64,000 nt of DNA from Progne subis subis (GCA_022316685.1 JAKJHU010000065.1:2660322-2724321), one strand, 5' to 3'; counted from the stretch's first letter, positions 33,816-48,526 are shown. Numbers and translations: made by a program. The notes: generated from the sequence alone by a model not told the origin.

Positions 33816-36800
33816 TTTAATAAACAGGAAATTCTGACGTTTTCTGTATCTTTTATCTCCCTGAATCTGAGGACAAATCCAAGGAGAGCTGGGACAACTG
33901 TTCAATCATTTTCTGCACAGCAAGAGGCAGAGCTAAAAGCTTTAGCTTTTGCAGGGTTTGGATCTTTTTTCTTCTTTACTCTCCTTGCTAATGGCATTGA
34001 TTTGCAACTTATTAGCCCCAGCTGCCTCCTCTTCCTTTAATCTTGATAAAGTAAAAGCTGTCTGGGGGCTCAGGCCTGGCCATGGACACTCCATTTTCTA
34101 ATAGTTGTGTGTGGGAAAACTGTCCATAACTGTCAGTGCTGCAAACACTCCTTTAAAATCCTGTGAGCCAGAGAGCCTGGGGCAGGTTTCCACAGCTGTG
34201 CTATCTCCTCTCATTGTTTTTGTGACACTGAGACTGCCTGACCCACTGTGCTTCTCTGCCAGGGCCAGCTCTGCAAGATGTGTGTTCAGCGACACAGGTG
34301 GCTGCCCTGGGCAAGAAGATATTTAAAAGCAGCAGTAATTGTTTCATTGCCTAAATAGCTTCAAGAGGCTGTTTCGGTTTTCTTCTGATAGCAGGAGCCC
34401 CAGAACAAGGCACTGGCCTGTTCAGCCCTTTGAGTTCACGAGGTAAAGTAGAAGTTTGGCTCGGAAGTTTTGTGGCTGGAAGCCTCCAGTTATTTCCATG
34501 TGTTTCCTGAGCCCTTTATGGCCTTCAAGGACTTTTATATCTTGGTAAATTCTGTGCCTCAGAAATTCCAGCTCGTGCAATATTTAATGTAAATAGGCAC
34601 TCACAATTGGAAAGTCTTCTGCAGAAGAGTGCATCAAAACCTTTCACCCGTGGAAAATATTTATATCTAATTTTCCTATTTGATTATTCTTTTTCCCTGA
34701 ACTGCTTCAGATGCTCCCAATAATATGCAGCTTTTTTTCTACTTGTTCAAATCCTTCCCCGTGTATGTAGCTGCCTTGCTGTTTATCTGGTGTGCAGCAA
34801 CATATTCCCTGTGACAGGTCCAGCTCCCATGTATCTCCCGAGAGAGAAATGGTTCCCATGTACAGCATCCAGAAGGTCTCACTGGAGTTTATCACAAACC
34901 AGTCTCAAGACAATTTTCTTCTCTCTTGCCTTTAGCCTTTGGCCCTTAAGCTCAGATCATATTTCCTCCAATATAATAATATTCTTGCTGTAGTTCCTTG
35001 GGAGGATTTTAATGTTCTCCTCAAGATTCAGTCCTATGTTTCTTCCCAAGAACAGTTTTTGGAACAGGCTGTTGTAACTTGGATATACCAACTCAGAGTC
35101 TATTCTTGTGATGCTCTGGGTGGAAGGATATGTCTCCAACTCTTCCAGACTTTTTCCCCTCCTTCCCATGGTGACTGTGGGTAACTATTTTATTGTTTGC
35201 ACTTCAGTACAAATTATTTTTGAAGTCCACGGTTCTGCCTAGCAGATGCTTTGAAGAATTTCAAAGCACGGTGTTAATTTAGGAAGGACTAATTGATTGT
35301 TCCTGCATTAGACATTTTCTATTATTTTGTCCTAACTCTCATGGAGTCTTAATTAAGAGTAGCCAGGTCAAACCATGGATTGATTCAGCCATCCAAGTGG
35401 TGAGAGACTAAAACCTTAAGACAATTTCCTTTTCAACAGTTTTAGCAGATTTGATTGCTCATGATTGTGGCAGGAATAACCGGGTAATCGTGTTTGTGTC
35501 ACACTACTCCCTAACACCTCATCAGGTGTCAAAAGCTCACATTTGTGCTCTGCTCACAGCTTCTGGAAGCAAATGAGGCGTGCTGGCTATGTAGAAACTT
35601 TCAGGCAATTCACACAAAATTGACAAAATAGTATCGAAAAAAATCAACGGGATATCGCAATAAGTGGCATGGAAGCAGTTGTGTTCCCTGTGATGCTTTC
35701 CTTATTAATTGCAAGTCCTTTGTTATCTTTAAATGGAATTGAGGAATTGAGGGATAAATTTCCAGGATGTCACGTCACAGTGCTGTAAAATCCAGGATGC
35801 TTTTGAAGAGTTAAGCTCTGGTTCATTGAAGTAGTGCAGAATTTGGTTATCTCCTACTTGAATTCTTTTATCAAGAGGTTATAAGGAGTTGACAGCTAGT
35901 AGGGCCTCTGTAAGATCAAGCTGGAAAGCTGTTTTTTTCATTCCAGATGTGGTCTTGAACTGCACTTATATGTGTTTAAAGCAGCCTTGTAAGAAAAGGT
36001 TACACTTGACAATTCTGAGTCAGGTTTGAACCTTAACACCAGGAGTTCAAGTGGTTAATGCTGGGTTTGTTTGACTATGTTAGGATTTAGTTTGCAGCTT
36101 TAACATGCTGGGTATTTCACTTCCAGGAGAAAGGGAAGATCAGATTTCAGTTCATGGTGAGAAGTGTTTTGAATCAGCTATTTAAATGTCTTAGGCAGAG
36201 TGCTAAATGTTTAACAGAGGAAGCTAGTCGGGACTAGCTGGGATAGCTGAACTAACTGAGAATTCTTGGGGCACACATACAACGTGTGTGTTGATTCAGA
36301 TGAATCCTGAAAGAGGAAACACAGAATCGTTTTGGTTTTTTCCTTTGTTATTCATTTGGCGTTGGTCAGTTGGGTTTAACTGGAAAAATGGAATATTTTT
36401 CATTTGCCCATCTTGTTTGAGGGGGTGTATGTGGGGGAAGAATTAATTTGGAAACAGTTAGCTGCATTCCTGGTTCTTCTGTTCTTGCCTCCGAGACATT
36501 ACTGTGATATGTGCGATAGTTAAGAGAGAATCCCGTTTCTGACGATATTATTTTAGTTAATGAAGCTGTTTAGGTACATCTGATTAATGTCTACAGATGT
36601 GAGTGAAATAATTAGGAGGGGAAAAAAAAGTAATCTATTACATTGCTAGTTTCTGAGCATCAAAGACAAACCAGAGCAACAATTAATTTGTAATTTTATT
36701 ATCTCCAACAGACTTTAAAAACCAGGGCATGAAACCTAGTCATAAAGGCTCTAATGGAGACTTGTGATTTCCCATCATCAGATCTTTGTGGGTTTCAGAA

Positions 36801-37946
36801 AGGCATTTTTCTTTAAAGTTGACATACTTCCTGCTCTTTCTTCTTCAGACTTTTAAACTCAGAGAATTTCAAGGACTCCCAGGAAATCTGTCCCCTGGAG
36901 AAACAGTAAACAAAGAATATTTTGAATTCTGCTTAAAACCTGGAGTTAATATGATACACTTGAATTCATACAAGTATGGACTCAATAAGGGATATCTAGT
37001 TAATATCCTTTAGGTCCACTAGTAATGATATAAACAGAGATCTCTGTAGGAAGATAAATATTTTGCAAGATATAGAAAGGTCAAGAATTTTTATTTTCCA
37101 CTGATAAAAGTTTTCTTGGCAGAAAAGGTCCAGATTTTATTTAAAAGAAAAAAAAAATGCTTTAAAAACTTGGGTTTATGAGAACTCAGAGGGGCATTGT
37201 TTAAGTCCAGTTTTTAACCATGAAATCCTTTTGGCATATGGCAGTCATTATGTATTTGCATCTGTCTATCTTGGAGGATTTTTTCTAATAGAAGATACTT
37301 AAAAGTTTCACATTTAACATATTTTTCAATAAACACTTGAGAACTCCTTAACAGTAAACAATGATCTTAAACTGCCTTGCCAAGCATGTAAATGATCTAC
37401 AACTTCTAATACACCAAGATTGTTGCATATTTTCAGCCCTGCATTTGGGACCTCAAGGCAATGCTGTTTCAGATTAGGATAAACCATGAATTTCTTAACT
37501 GTTTCACTTGAGAGAAGAAGGCTTTATCGTTCTGATATTCATGGCAGAAAACCTGGAAATTTGTCCTGCCCATTCCTTTCCAAATACAGCAACCCTATCT
37601 TCATTAGCATCTGACAGATTTAAGATTAGTGGAGGATACCCTAATTCAAAAAAAATTAAATACTCTGAGTAAAATAAACAGGAAACCCCCTTCTATGTTT
37701 TATACTGCTTTCCCTGCCTTTCCCTCAGCTTTTGCCTCAGTCTTACACAAGAAGAAAAATCCCTTGTAGCATGGCTACAGAGGAAAGCTTATGGTCTCTT
37801 GAAAGGGAAGACTGACATATTTTTCCCCCTGTCCTCTTGTACCTATCAATAGAAATATTCATGCCACATCCTTGGAAATATTCTTCCTCTCATGTAGACC
37901 TACTGGTAAAGCTGGCTATGAACAGGGAGGGCATACAAGATTCAGC

Positions 37947-37970
37947 TTTTTTTTTTTTTTTTTTTTTTTT
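37947..37970. repeat. Poly(T) run
   Basis: About 24 consecutive T bases after TTCAGC. It may be the reverse strand of a poly(A) tail, but no AATAAA-like signal in that orientation was seen at the right distance. Confidence 0.9.
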
Positions 37971-40900
37971 ATGTTTCACAGAGTGAAATGAATTTTTTTG
38001 GGACGGCATTTTCATGGCTTCAGTGTACAGCAGTTTATATGAATAAAAGAGACAACACACATCATTGCAGGCAGTGCCTGAGAACTTCCAGAACAGGCAG
38101 CTTGGTGCATACTTGTGTTTGTGACAGGGCAGCTGATCAGGAGCCACCTTTGCTGGTTCAGAGTGAGCACAAGCAAGGACAGCACAGGCTGAAAGCTGTA
38201 GCAGTTGAAGACAGGGGAACAGGGAGGGAAGCTTATTCCGAGTAAACTCTGAAAAATGGGAAAATGAAAAGACAAGTTACCCACTGAGCTTGGTTTGGTC
38301 TTGATTCAACAGATTTCCTCTGGAATTCTTCTACCGTATTGTCCTCTTTTTGCAGTTTGGGAGATGGAAATATAGAGAGCTCAGGATGTGAATCCTTTGG
38401 GATTCTGCATTTATGTTTCAATCAGGAAGTAAGAGTAGTCTGGTGCTTGACCTAACTGGGCTGTAAATACTTTTCCCCAGAACGGCTACATTGAACAAAT
38501 CAGGAAATAAAACTGAGGAGCTCAGGTTTCAGTCAGTTGTGTGCAAACAATGTGAAGGTATGGGTCCAAAGAATTTCACCTATTAGCTGCAGGTTCAGCC
38601 TGTTAAACTGCAGTGTCCGGTGAGAAGATCATCTAAATCAATGCAGAATAAGAAATCAAGTGTAAAATCACCTATATCTCACAAGTGCTGCTAGAGTCTT
38701 AGCCATTTTTTTTTAATGGAAATAACAGCATTGTAGGGGCAGGTATCTTTTCCATATCTTTAGCTGGAGTATATGAAAGTTCTTCATCTAAAGTATCTGT
38801 TTTTTTAAGGTCAGTGCTATAAGTAAAGAAGCTGATTTGAAAAATAGCTCTTAAAGTATACACATTTATCATGCTTATCAGAAGTCACATTTTCTCTCAA
38901 AGAGAGAAATCTTGAATGGTGCCTGTAAGCCCTGAAGTATAATATCCTAAAAAGTCTGCTTTCTGGAAGAAGAGAGTATTAAACTAATCTTAAAGCCTTA
39001 ACATAAGTAAGTACCTGTGAAACATTGCAAAATATTCCCAAAAAGGCTCTTGGCCCATTTGTTACTGAACTTCTAGAAACATAAATTTCTATTTCCAGCA
39101 CTGTCCTTCTGGAAGACATTTGCAACTCATATAAATGAAAAAAACAGGCGCTTATCAAACAGACAATGCTTGAACGTATCAGTAGATCAGGTTTGGGGTT
39201 TTTTTAACGGCTGAATAATCACTGAAGAGGCACAATCACAGTATTCATGAAGAAGGAAAGAGAAAGCAAATGAATATAAAATTGATCTATCACTCTTTGT
39301 TCCAGTCTTTAGAGACTACTGACTCCACATCTGTTTCTTCTCCATAGTTTTATCATGATGGATCTTTTCTGCTTATAGAGCTCTAGGTCCTTTTAAATCC
39401 CTCCATTTTGTGTTTCTATTCCTACTCACTTTTTTTCCATGAGTTTTGAAAAAAAATCCTAAAACACCCAAGAAACCACCAAACTCTAGTGTCATACAGA
39501 GGAAGGAAAAGAGCTCAGTGAATGTTTTGGGGTTCTCATATAGTCTGCAGCCATTAGAAGCAGAAAGATCAGTTTAGCACTGCTATAGGGAGGGTGTGTA
39601 TATGTGTATTTGTATATGCTATAGTCTGGGACACAGTGATGTTGTAAGGAGCATTATTTTCCTGGTGCAGGGATTGATAAGCAACATGGCATCCAAGCAC
39701 ATCCTCACTTTCTGGTTCTGATTACACCTTCTTAACCCAGCCTATGCCTATGCACTGGAGTGCCATAATTCATGGAATATTATGGGCCGTGTATATTTCA
39801 AGCTGGCTTCTCAAGTGACAGCATGACTCTTTTGAGCTCCTGGTCCAGTCTTCAGCAAAGAATGTAAATCCTTGTCTCCTGGTGAATTTGAAGAGTGTGG
39901 CAGCATTCCCTCTATCCACGTTCTGCTCCCTACCCTTCCATTCATCTACATTCCCTACTGCCTCTAAAGTGTTGAATGTATGAGATGGGAGGTAAAATTA
40001 GGCAAGAAAATCTATTGAGAAGCCCCAAAATGAGAAGCATTTTGTTTTCAGTTCTCTTTGCTTTTACTTGGTGTTTCTCATGGATTTCTTGGGGAGAATT
40101 AGTTTCAGTTGCTGTTTATACATTATATAATGTGCTTTTTAGCACCTGTGCCCTACTTGAAGTGGTTTGGCAGGACCAATCAAAAGTAATTGAATTCCAT
40201 GGTGCACTTTTAAATGATCTTCTTGAATGCAATATGGAGTGTAGTACTTCATTTGTCAATTCATCTTTCCTTTTGTTTCAGGGACAGAAAAGACATTGGT
40301 TTTATCTTGAGGCTTGACTTCAACAAAATGCTATTTTTCCTTCTGTTTCTCTCGAGTTTGCTGGAAGCTGGATTGGAAAGGACCAATGGCACCTACTTAG
40401 AGCAATCTGAGCAGGGAATAAAAGTACATATGGGTCTGATTCTGTGATCCACTGCAAGCATTGTATGTTTGAAGTGGCCACTGGTGACTGGAACCTCATA
40501 GTTTCTGGGCTTCTGCAACTTGAGGTTTAGGGGGTTTTAGCAGGGTTTTAAATCATGCATTACCCTCTTGGCTATTCTTACTATCTGCAGTCCTGTGCTA
40601 ACTTCTTCAGCTGCAGTGAATTTAACCTCTTATTTAGCACAATTGCAAGGAGAAATGCTGTGCATATCTGTACTGGTGCTGTGTTTTCACCCTTTTTCAC
40701 CTAGACTGTTCTCAGAAACTGACAGGTCTTGAAAGGATTGGAGACCATCATTATTCTTTTTTTTATTCAGTTGTCTCAGGTTAATAAATGACCTTTTACC
40801 TTTACTGAGGAATTTCCCCATATGTCTGCTCAAAGAATTTCCTTGGATGATTCTCTGTGGATTTCATTCCATGTTTTGTAGAAAGTGAATTATGATTGGA

Positions 40901-43900
40901 TTAGAAAGGCGTAAATCTTCCTGAGTTTCCAGGAGATTATTTCCTGGATTTCCAAAGTTAGCAGTATGTCATTCTATCTTCACCCATGCCATGGGCCCTG
41001 TATCCCTGTTCCAGGTGGAATTGGTTTCTGTCTGGTTGAAATTAATTTGTTTTAGGTTGGAGTTCTTAAATTTTAGCAATCAAGTGCAACTGAGAACATG
41101 CAAATATAAGCAAATGGCTTTTTGAGCAAAACTTTTAAAGTGATTCAGAAAACTCACTAAGAAAAAATAGTCTGGCTAATGTTGTGTCTGTAGAAGGCAG
41201 CTCTCTATCAGGTGAGATCTATTTGATCCAGTGGAATACACTGAAACCTCCAGAGTTTAAGCTAATTGACAGCAAATCGTGTATTTTTATTTTTTTTTTT
41301 TCTTTATTGTGAAAGGCTTCTAAGGTATTCCATGTTACTTGTCTTACGATTTTGTTATAAAGAGAAATGCATATTCTTCAAAATTCTCTTGAAAGCATAA
41401 CAATTATTCCTGATTGTTTTTCTGTTGAGAAAAATATTAGATACTGCCCAGTGAAATGTTAGCTTAAACATGTTTCTTTTAAAATCGTAATGAATAGTCT
41501 GAGAAGTTTTTCTGTATTCAATGAATTCAAAAAGATTCCTGTTTCTGTGCACCTCTGCTGAAATGAAAGCAACACTGGAGGGTCCTGTCAGGACATAAGG
41601 ATCTGAAACATCAGGAAATTGTTGGTGAAAGAAACAAATATTGGAGATGCCAGGTTCACACTGCAGATGCTTCCTAATTTGAGGAAGTCAAATATTAGAG
41701 CTGCTTCCTAAGTAAACCCTATAAGCTCCTATTTTGACATGGGTGTCCCCAAGGAGCACGGGCAGCTGGTACAGGTGCTGCTGTTCCACTGAGGACTGAG
41801 CAGGGCTCTTGGTCAATTCGGATTGACAGCTGGCACTTTGCACAAGAATCGTTTTGGCAACTCAAAATATTTGTAGCTGGCGCTAGCTGTATCACCCACT
41901 GTAATTTTAAACATCGTCTCCATCCTCAGTCATCGTCCCCTGCTGCACAGTCTCAGTAAGCCTGAAGGGCATTTGCTCACCAAATGGGTGAGGTGGGAGA
42001 CTCCAGAAGCTTCCTTCTACTTTCTTATCGTGTTCACCTGTACCTGAGTCTGCTGGGAAGGGCTGGAGCACCCACTGGCTTGGTTGTACTGGTGCGATTA
42101 TATCAGCTGCAATTACACCAGCCTGGCCAGTATAACTCCACTTTTGGATATATTTAGTGTGAAGCAAAGATATCTTTTTTCTCCTCACACAGTTTTGATA
42201 GTGACATAAACTAAATGAGAGATAAGCACTCACAGTCCTTATATGAACGTAGACATAGAGAGTTGTGTTTAGATCCCAATTATAACAGTTATAATTAAGC
42301 CACTAGGGCTATGCTGATAGATTTCCCAGTGTAGTGAAGCCCTGAATTAGGAAGCAGAGTCTGAAAGGTTTGCAGTTTTAAAAATGCTTCGTCAGGATTT
42401 TTTTTTTGGTCCCGTTTGTGCCCAGCCAAGAGGTTAATTGTTTCTGATGTGGACCAGGAGCCTTTGCCTCTTCCAGATAAGGTGACTGCAGTGCAGCTTT
42501 GATTAGCAGAACAGACTGATAAAGAAGGATGTCTCCTAGTTAATAGATCCTGGTGCAACAGCACAAGGCCCTGCTGCTTTGTAATCTACAGCTGTTAACT
42601 CCAGACTGAATTTAAAAGGACACTAGGTTTGATTTAGAAAGATCCAAACAGCTTTGGATTAACCTGAATGCTAGGATGACTTTCCAGCATCATACTTTTG
42701 TAGATAAAATGAGCAAAAGCATCCTTTTTCACTCTAAAGAGAGGAGACAGGTGTCTATAAACCCTTTCTTAATGTCATCTCTTCCTAGAAAAGCCTCAGT
42801 GTGCTGACTGATCTTCAGGGCTTTTTGCAAAACACATCCTTTTCTATTAATTTTAGAGGTTATGTGTTATGATGGTAATTGGAGCTCTGTGGTGGTTGGA
42901 AGGTGGGGGAGTTTACCAAAGGCCTAATCCCTCCTTGTTAAGGAAGGATGTGAATATTTAAATCTTGTCTAGGTAGTTTAGAAGGTATAGAAATATTCTG
43001 GGTAAGTTCTCATTCTTTGTGACAATTTCTATAAATATTTAAACACATACTGTTAGATGCACTGATAACCTTTGCCTCAGAATTGTTTATATTTTAATTG
43101 TACATAGAATAGTTTAACAAACTGTATATATAAATTATATACACTTAGAGAGCTAGCTGTTATGGGAAACACCCTTTGATTTTTTTTTTTCATAGTAACA
43201 AATCAATCTCTGTTAAGGAACAAACTCTGTACTAAGCATGGAAAAATTGCTGGAGGGCTTGGATATTTTTGAAACTCTAATCCCAATTTTCTAACATTAG
43301 ATTTTGGCCACTGAAAATAGCACAAAATATCCATAGAGCTTTGCTCTCTATAGAGAGACCAAAAAAAAGTGAATAAACCTTCTAAATTGCCGAACACATT
43401 CAGAAGGGAAGGACTTCTAATCACATTTCAGCTAGTGCTGCAGACAGCAAGTACTGAATCGGGGAAATCAGATAGAAACACTTCTAGATAAAATACTTTA
43501 GCAACTTACAGATAAAATCTGGAGCTGATGAACAGGCACAGGCGCACCTCGTGCTGATTCAGAGAAGTGTGCCATTGAGGAATTACTGAGACTGGGGCAA
43601 AAGCTTTCATTGGACTCTCTCTTGCACTCCGAGCTCCTGAAGTCTGCCCTGAGCATTCCTGCAGGGAGGAATCTGTTCAGGCCCTGTGCTCTTCTGCAGG
43701 GACAACACGCTCGCCTTCATTCTCCAGCCACAAGCTCACATACGTTCTCACACTCCCTTATTTCCTCACTAAAAGCAGGGCCCAATTCCGACTGCCCTTC
43801 GCAAAGGGAAGGAGAGCTGAAAGCAGGAGAACTTTGCCTGCTGAGTTAGTCTGATAGCTTTTTAACGTGCTTCAGGATCTCTCGGGATGAGATGTGCTAA

Positions 43901-44610
43901 ATAACTTTCAATTATTATGTTTTAAACTGTTCTTTGAAAAATGTCTTCTTAAGTATTTGGCACAGCGAGACAGGACTTGGTGAACCCGAGTTGGAGACCT
44001 GTGTAAGAGCAAAAGCAAGGGGCTTTAATGAAGTTCTCCCAAGGCTCAGCAGCTTGAAGAGCTTCTTAGAGAAGTGTGCACTGCCAGGCTGTTTTTTTCC
44101 CCAAGCCCTTACAGCTCTGGTAATATGGTTTGAAATGAAAATAAAATACAGAAGCTTAGTTAATGTATGCCACTTCCTTTGCTGAGTTTAACACATGGGC
44201 TGAGTCCTAAACTTTCTTGCTCATTTTGATGATTGGCCAATTATGTATAATACACTGTACACTTTTGGCTTTTTATTTCCTATTTAATACTGAAAAAAAC
44301 GATTACAGTACCTCTCTGAGAAGCAATTGTAGCTTTTTAAATGTCATGGCATATTAAACATGCTTGTAATTTAGCAATTGCCACAATGCATTACTGCTCA
44401 AAAAATAATTTATGCACATTACAGATAAAAGACACAATAGATTTTGAGAAGAGACTTCATGCCTCAGAAATAAGTGATGGCAGTTGTGCAACAATCTGGG
44501 TAGCTGTTAAATTGTATTAAGATGTGGTTAACATTTTTGGACAAAAAATTTTAGTATGGTTTTGTTGTAACCTTTTGCTTTCCATGGAAAATATTTTTTT
44601 CCTTGAGGGG

Positions 44611-44658
44611 AATAAAGCAACATCTTTTACTAAAAAAAAAAAAAAAAAAAGAAAAAAA
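44611..44658 (+). repeat. AATAAA followed by poly(A) run
   Basis: AATAAA at 44611-44616 is followed 15 bases later by 19 A, a G and 7 more A. This is the layout of a reverse-transcribed mRNA 3' end. No parent gene is recognisable in the upstream sequence. Confidence 0.7.
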
Positions 44659-45928
44659 TTAAAATCCAAACATGTTTGCTTTGAACTAACATTAAGAAAA
44701 TTGTGAACAGTTTCTGATCCACTTAAAGTGCGTAATTCTGAATTTAATGTAAAAATGCTATCTTTTTGTTGACTACCTGTTTGGGTTTTTTTCTTACTTG
44801 AGAACTGCAAAAAGTTTTAAGAGTATATAAGTAGCATCATGTTTCAATAGGGAAAAATAATTCAGATCCACCTGATTGTTAACGTCGGGAAAAGCAGATG
44901 AGGAATGAGACATTTTCCTGAAAGAAAATGCTGTCTCTGCTCAGTGAGTTTTCCCCTTCACATTGCAGTGTAGCTGTCAGTGGCCCTGATCCAACAGGCA
45001 CTAAACAAGGCTTGCCCAGATTCTTACACAGCTCCATCAGCTTTGGTGGAAGAGCTTTTTTGCTAAAAATTAAACACATGCATAAACGTCTCCTGGAGCA
45101 GAGCCGAACTTAGCAAGGGGCTTTACCCCCTGGCAGGACAGCGCTGCACAAGCCCAGGTCTGAGGCTGTTTGCACAATGTGTTCCAGAGCCACACTCAGC
45201 TGCTCATGCGTCCTTTTGACTTCAGTATGGGCTTGCTTTGGATTCTTTGTTCCAAAATGTGGATTTGAATACAAATGAGCCTGAGCACATGCCAACAGAG
45301 GAACCTCTTTCTGTCTCAAACTATTAAATGCGTAAGCATCTTCAATTAAAAATAAAAACTAAACAAGGGACCTGACACACACTGGCTGGAGCTGTAAAAG
45401 TCATGTGCTTATGTGGTTGTATTTATTTTTCACATGTGTGTAATTGAACACTATCAAAGCAAGCCCACAATAAAATACAGTGGGACGTCAGCATTAACAT
45501 CTGTCTGCCCCGTGCTTTTCAGTGGAGGCAAACAAAGCCCCCTTTTCCACCACTCTGTCTTACACTCTGCTTTCCTCCTGAGAGAAGAAAGTGGGTGTGG
45601 GCCAGGCTCTGGTCATCGTGCTCTTGGTTCAAGCAAGGTACAGAGTCCTGGTGTGGGCTGTGCTGTCAGCTAACCTGCTCAGACAGACACCCCTGTGATT
45701 TGTGTGCCCTGCCTGATCTAGAATCTCAGATCAAAGGGAAGGGCAGGCTGGTAATGTCAAAGCACACAGCTCCCAGACTGCTGAAGTGAAGAAGAGCACC
45801 TTGAGCTGCAGCTGTAAAGGGAATCTGCCATAAATCCTCCTGTGGTGTTAGAGCAGGATAGGTGAAAGCCACCCACTGTGTTTGGCTTGTAGCTGCCACT
45901 TGGCTTTTAAAAAGCCTGTTCACTTTTA

Positions 45929-45945
45929 TTTTTTTTTTTTTTTTT
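45929..45945. repeat. Poly(T) run
   Basis: A run of about 17 T bases before AAGACAC. Simple repeat. Confidence 0.85.
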
Positions 45946-48292
45946 AAGACACTTTGGAGGTCTCTGTTGCAGCAACATGTAGTTCTGTACTCTTATAAAA
46001 CCAGTGACTCTCATGCTTTTTGCTGGAAGCTGGGAGTTTCTGACGACAAGCTCATTTATGTCTGGGGAGTGGCAAGCATTAGTGGCAGTAGCCAGGACTT
46101 TCAGTCGAGAAATGGAGAAGCTCATTTCCATTCCAAGGCCTGGTGCATTATTTGGGCCTTGTGGTTGGACCAAAATCCTGGCAAACCATAGGTAAGTGGC
46201 AAAACACTCAACAATCAGGATTAGGTAATAAAATTGAAACAGTTTGAGGGATATTGGTGGATCCTGAGTGTGAAGATAAATTTCCCTCCAAATTCCCATT
46301 GAGTTAAAGCATCTGAGGAAAGAGGCTGAGTGCCTGAATGAAGACAGAGTTATGGAGAAGGCAGTAAAGGTTGGCCTGAGGGAAGCTGGTCAGTGAGCCT
46401 GTACTGTCAGAGAGACGTGCTCAGCAGGGAATATCTGTCCTCAGAAACTGGAAATTTTGCCAACAAGAATTCAGCACTGTAGGTAGAAGGTGTAAGCTTA
46501 CCATGCCACAGCCTGCATCTCTTTGATCACATTGCAAGATATCTTCTAGTGTGGAGCTGACGCCGGGGCTGGGCTGAGTTAGCTGCTCTGGAACTTTCCC
46601 CACCCTCTCCCCTGCCTAAAATCCCACATGAGTTTTACCTGGGAGAGAGGAGGTAGACCAGAGGAAGAGACAAGAAAAGTTTTTATTGGGAAAATTTACA
46701 CTGGGAGTAAGCTGAAATAAGCCAACACTTTCATTCTTTGGAGTCCTTTGAGCTCTGCACTGGCCACAGGGAGGAATGGTTATTCGGCTCCCCTCGGCCC
46801 TGCAGCTGAGTGAAGAAGTTGCCTGTTGCTCTGAGGAGTCCCTTTGGTGACTTTCCTTGCGCGATCATCACAGACATTTTCTGTAATTCCAAAGATGTGG
46901 CAGGGCCATCAGTCAGGTGGCAGAAGGGAACCCTAGTGCTGGAAGTTGTGGTGGACTCCAAATGGTTTCAGTGGTGCCTTGGACAAGAAACTGTTAAGCT
47001 TGGGAGGGTTGTGTCCTTCCAGAAATTAAATGTGTAAAGATAGTTCCAGCAGGATTTGCCACACTGCAGTGACTTGGTTAAACAATGAAAAGAGACGGGC
47101 TTTTGTTGTGGGTGCTTTGTAACATAATGCTCAGATGATCAATGAGTTACTCGAGCACCAGTAAAGACATAACTATTATTCTGCGTGGCATTCAGGAACT
47201 GCGTGAGCATGGATCTTTGGCTGGAGAAAAACTCAAAAGTCAGAGCTTTGGAAAGGTAAAGCACATAAAAATGTTGCACTCTTTTGTGTCTCCAGGAAGC
47301 ACAGTAATGTGAAACATCCACCGCATGTTTAAATTGTGTGGGCTTATTTATATATGCGCATGTATGTACTTACAGAGAGAGAAAGTAGAACTATGTGATT
47401 TCACTGTTTGCAGCTATTCTGTAGCATTTTTGTAAAAGCAATGTCTAGAATGAAAGAAATGAACACCTAAGGATAAAAAAAAATAAAGAAAAAAAAAAAA
47501 GTTAGGTAAATCAGATTGTCAGATATCATGCTGGACTAAAAACTCAATCTGCAAGAATTAATTGAGGAGCTGGACCATGAAAGCCAAGAAATGGGGCCTG
47601 AAAATAAACTTGATTAAGAAGATAATGCTCAAGACACAAAGGAAGAGTGATTAGCATAGACGAGAACATCAGTGAGCAAGCAGAGGAATAAATCTCACAT
47701 AGACAGCCGCTCAGATCAGATCAGAACATATTTAAAAGATGAAAGACAACATAAGGAGCAATTTCTCATTTAGACTGGAGAGGAAGGCCTCCAACTGATG
47801 TATTCCTTCTATAAATGGCTCTTGGCCAAGACACAAAGCTTTGTCCACAAGAAAATATGGTAGTTGGTTTGCTTTTATCCTGAAAATCTGTAGACAGACC
47901 ATGACAGGAATTCCATTATAAGAAAGGGACACAAATGATGAATAAAACAAACTTAATCAAAAAACAGATTTAAAAAGAGAATACCTAATAGATTTGGGGC
48001 ATGAGGGTGGGAATGAGGTTATGACTGATGACTTGGGCACATGTGAAGTAAATTCCCCCTAAACCTCATAGTAAAGCTCTACTGGTTTTTTTTTGGTTTT
48101 GTTTCTGTTTTTGTTTTTTCTTTAGTGACTAGGCCTTCAACCAATCACTGGAGTGCAGACTGCTGCTGTTTATTAATTTATTAAATATTGTGATGAGGGT
48201 GTAAGAGTGAGAGGAAATCTCTAGAGGATGGGTCATTCTGCCAAAGATCTGAAATTAATCCTCTCTGCCCTTTAAGAGAAAAACAAGACCAG

Positions 48293-48484
48293 TGTCTTGG
48301 TTTGAAAGACAGGTATCTGCTAGGGAGGGGCGGGGCCCTCTCTAGGAAAGGGGAATTCCAATCCCTTCCCTCCAAGTTATTATAACTTAGAAGATTAAAG
48401 AGGCTTTTCAGTCAGAGCTACGGGGAAAGGAATAACAGTCCTTTACTAGTAAATATAACAGGACAAACAAACAACAACAGCAAT

Positions 48485-48526
<42 letters not shown>

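Larger units (their letters stand above)
31501..48292. other. Downstream region without recognised genes
   Basis: No coding sequence could be supported on either strand; the open frames are short, lack family motifs and overlap one another. Contents seen are a (TG)n run at 31689-31702, the palindromic repeat at 33731-33815, a possible copy of the 3'UTR tail at 37230-37333, poly(T) at 37947-37970, an AATAAA plus poly(A) signature at 44611-44658 and poly(T) at 45929-45945. In mammals a gene-poor interval before WNT5A follows CACNA2D3, so this is probably intergenic. Confidence 0.7.

Noticed and set aside
36222..36239. Hairpin AGCTAGTC-GG-GACTAGCT
   Set aside because: An 18-base hairpin of this kind is expected by chance in 64 kb and has no supporting context.
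39976..40317. 113-codon plus-strand open frame
   Set aside because: No family resemblance and no splice or promoter context; likely chance.
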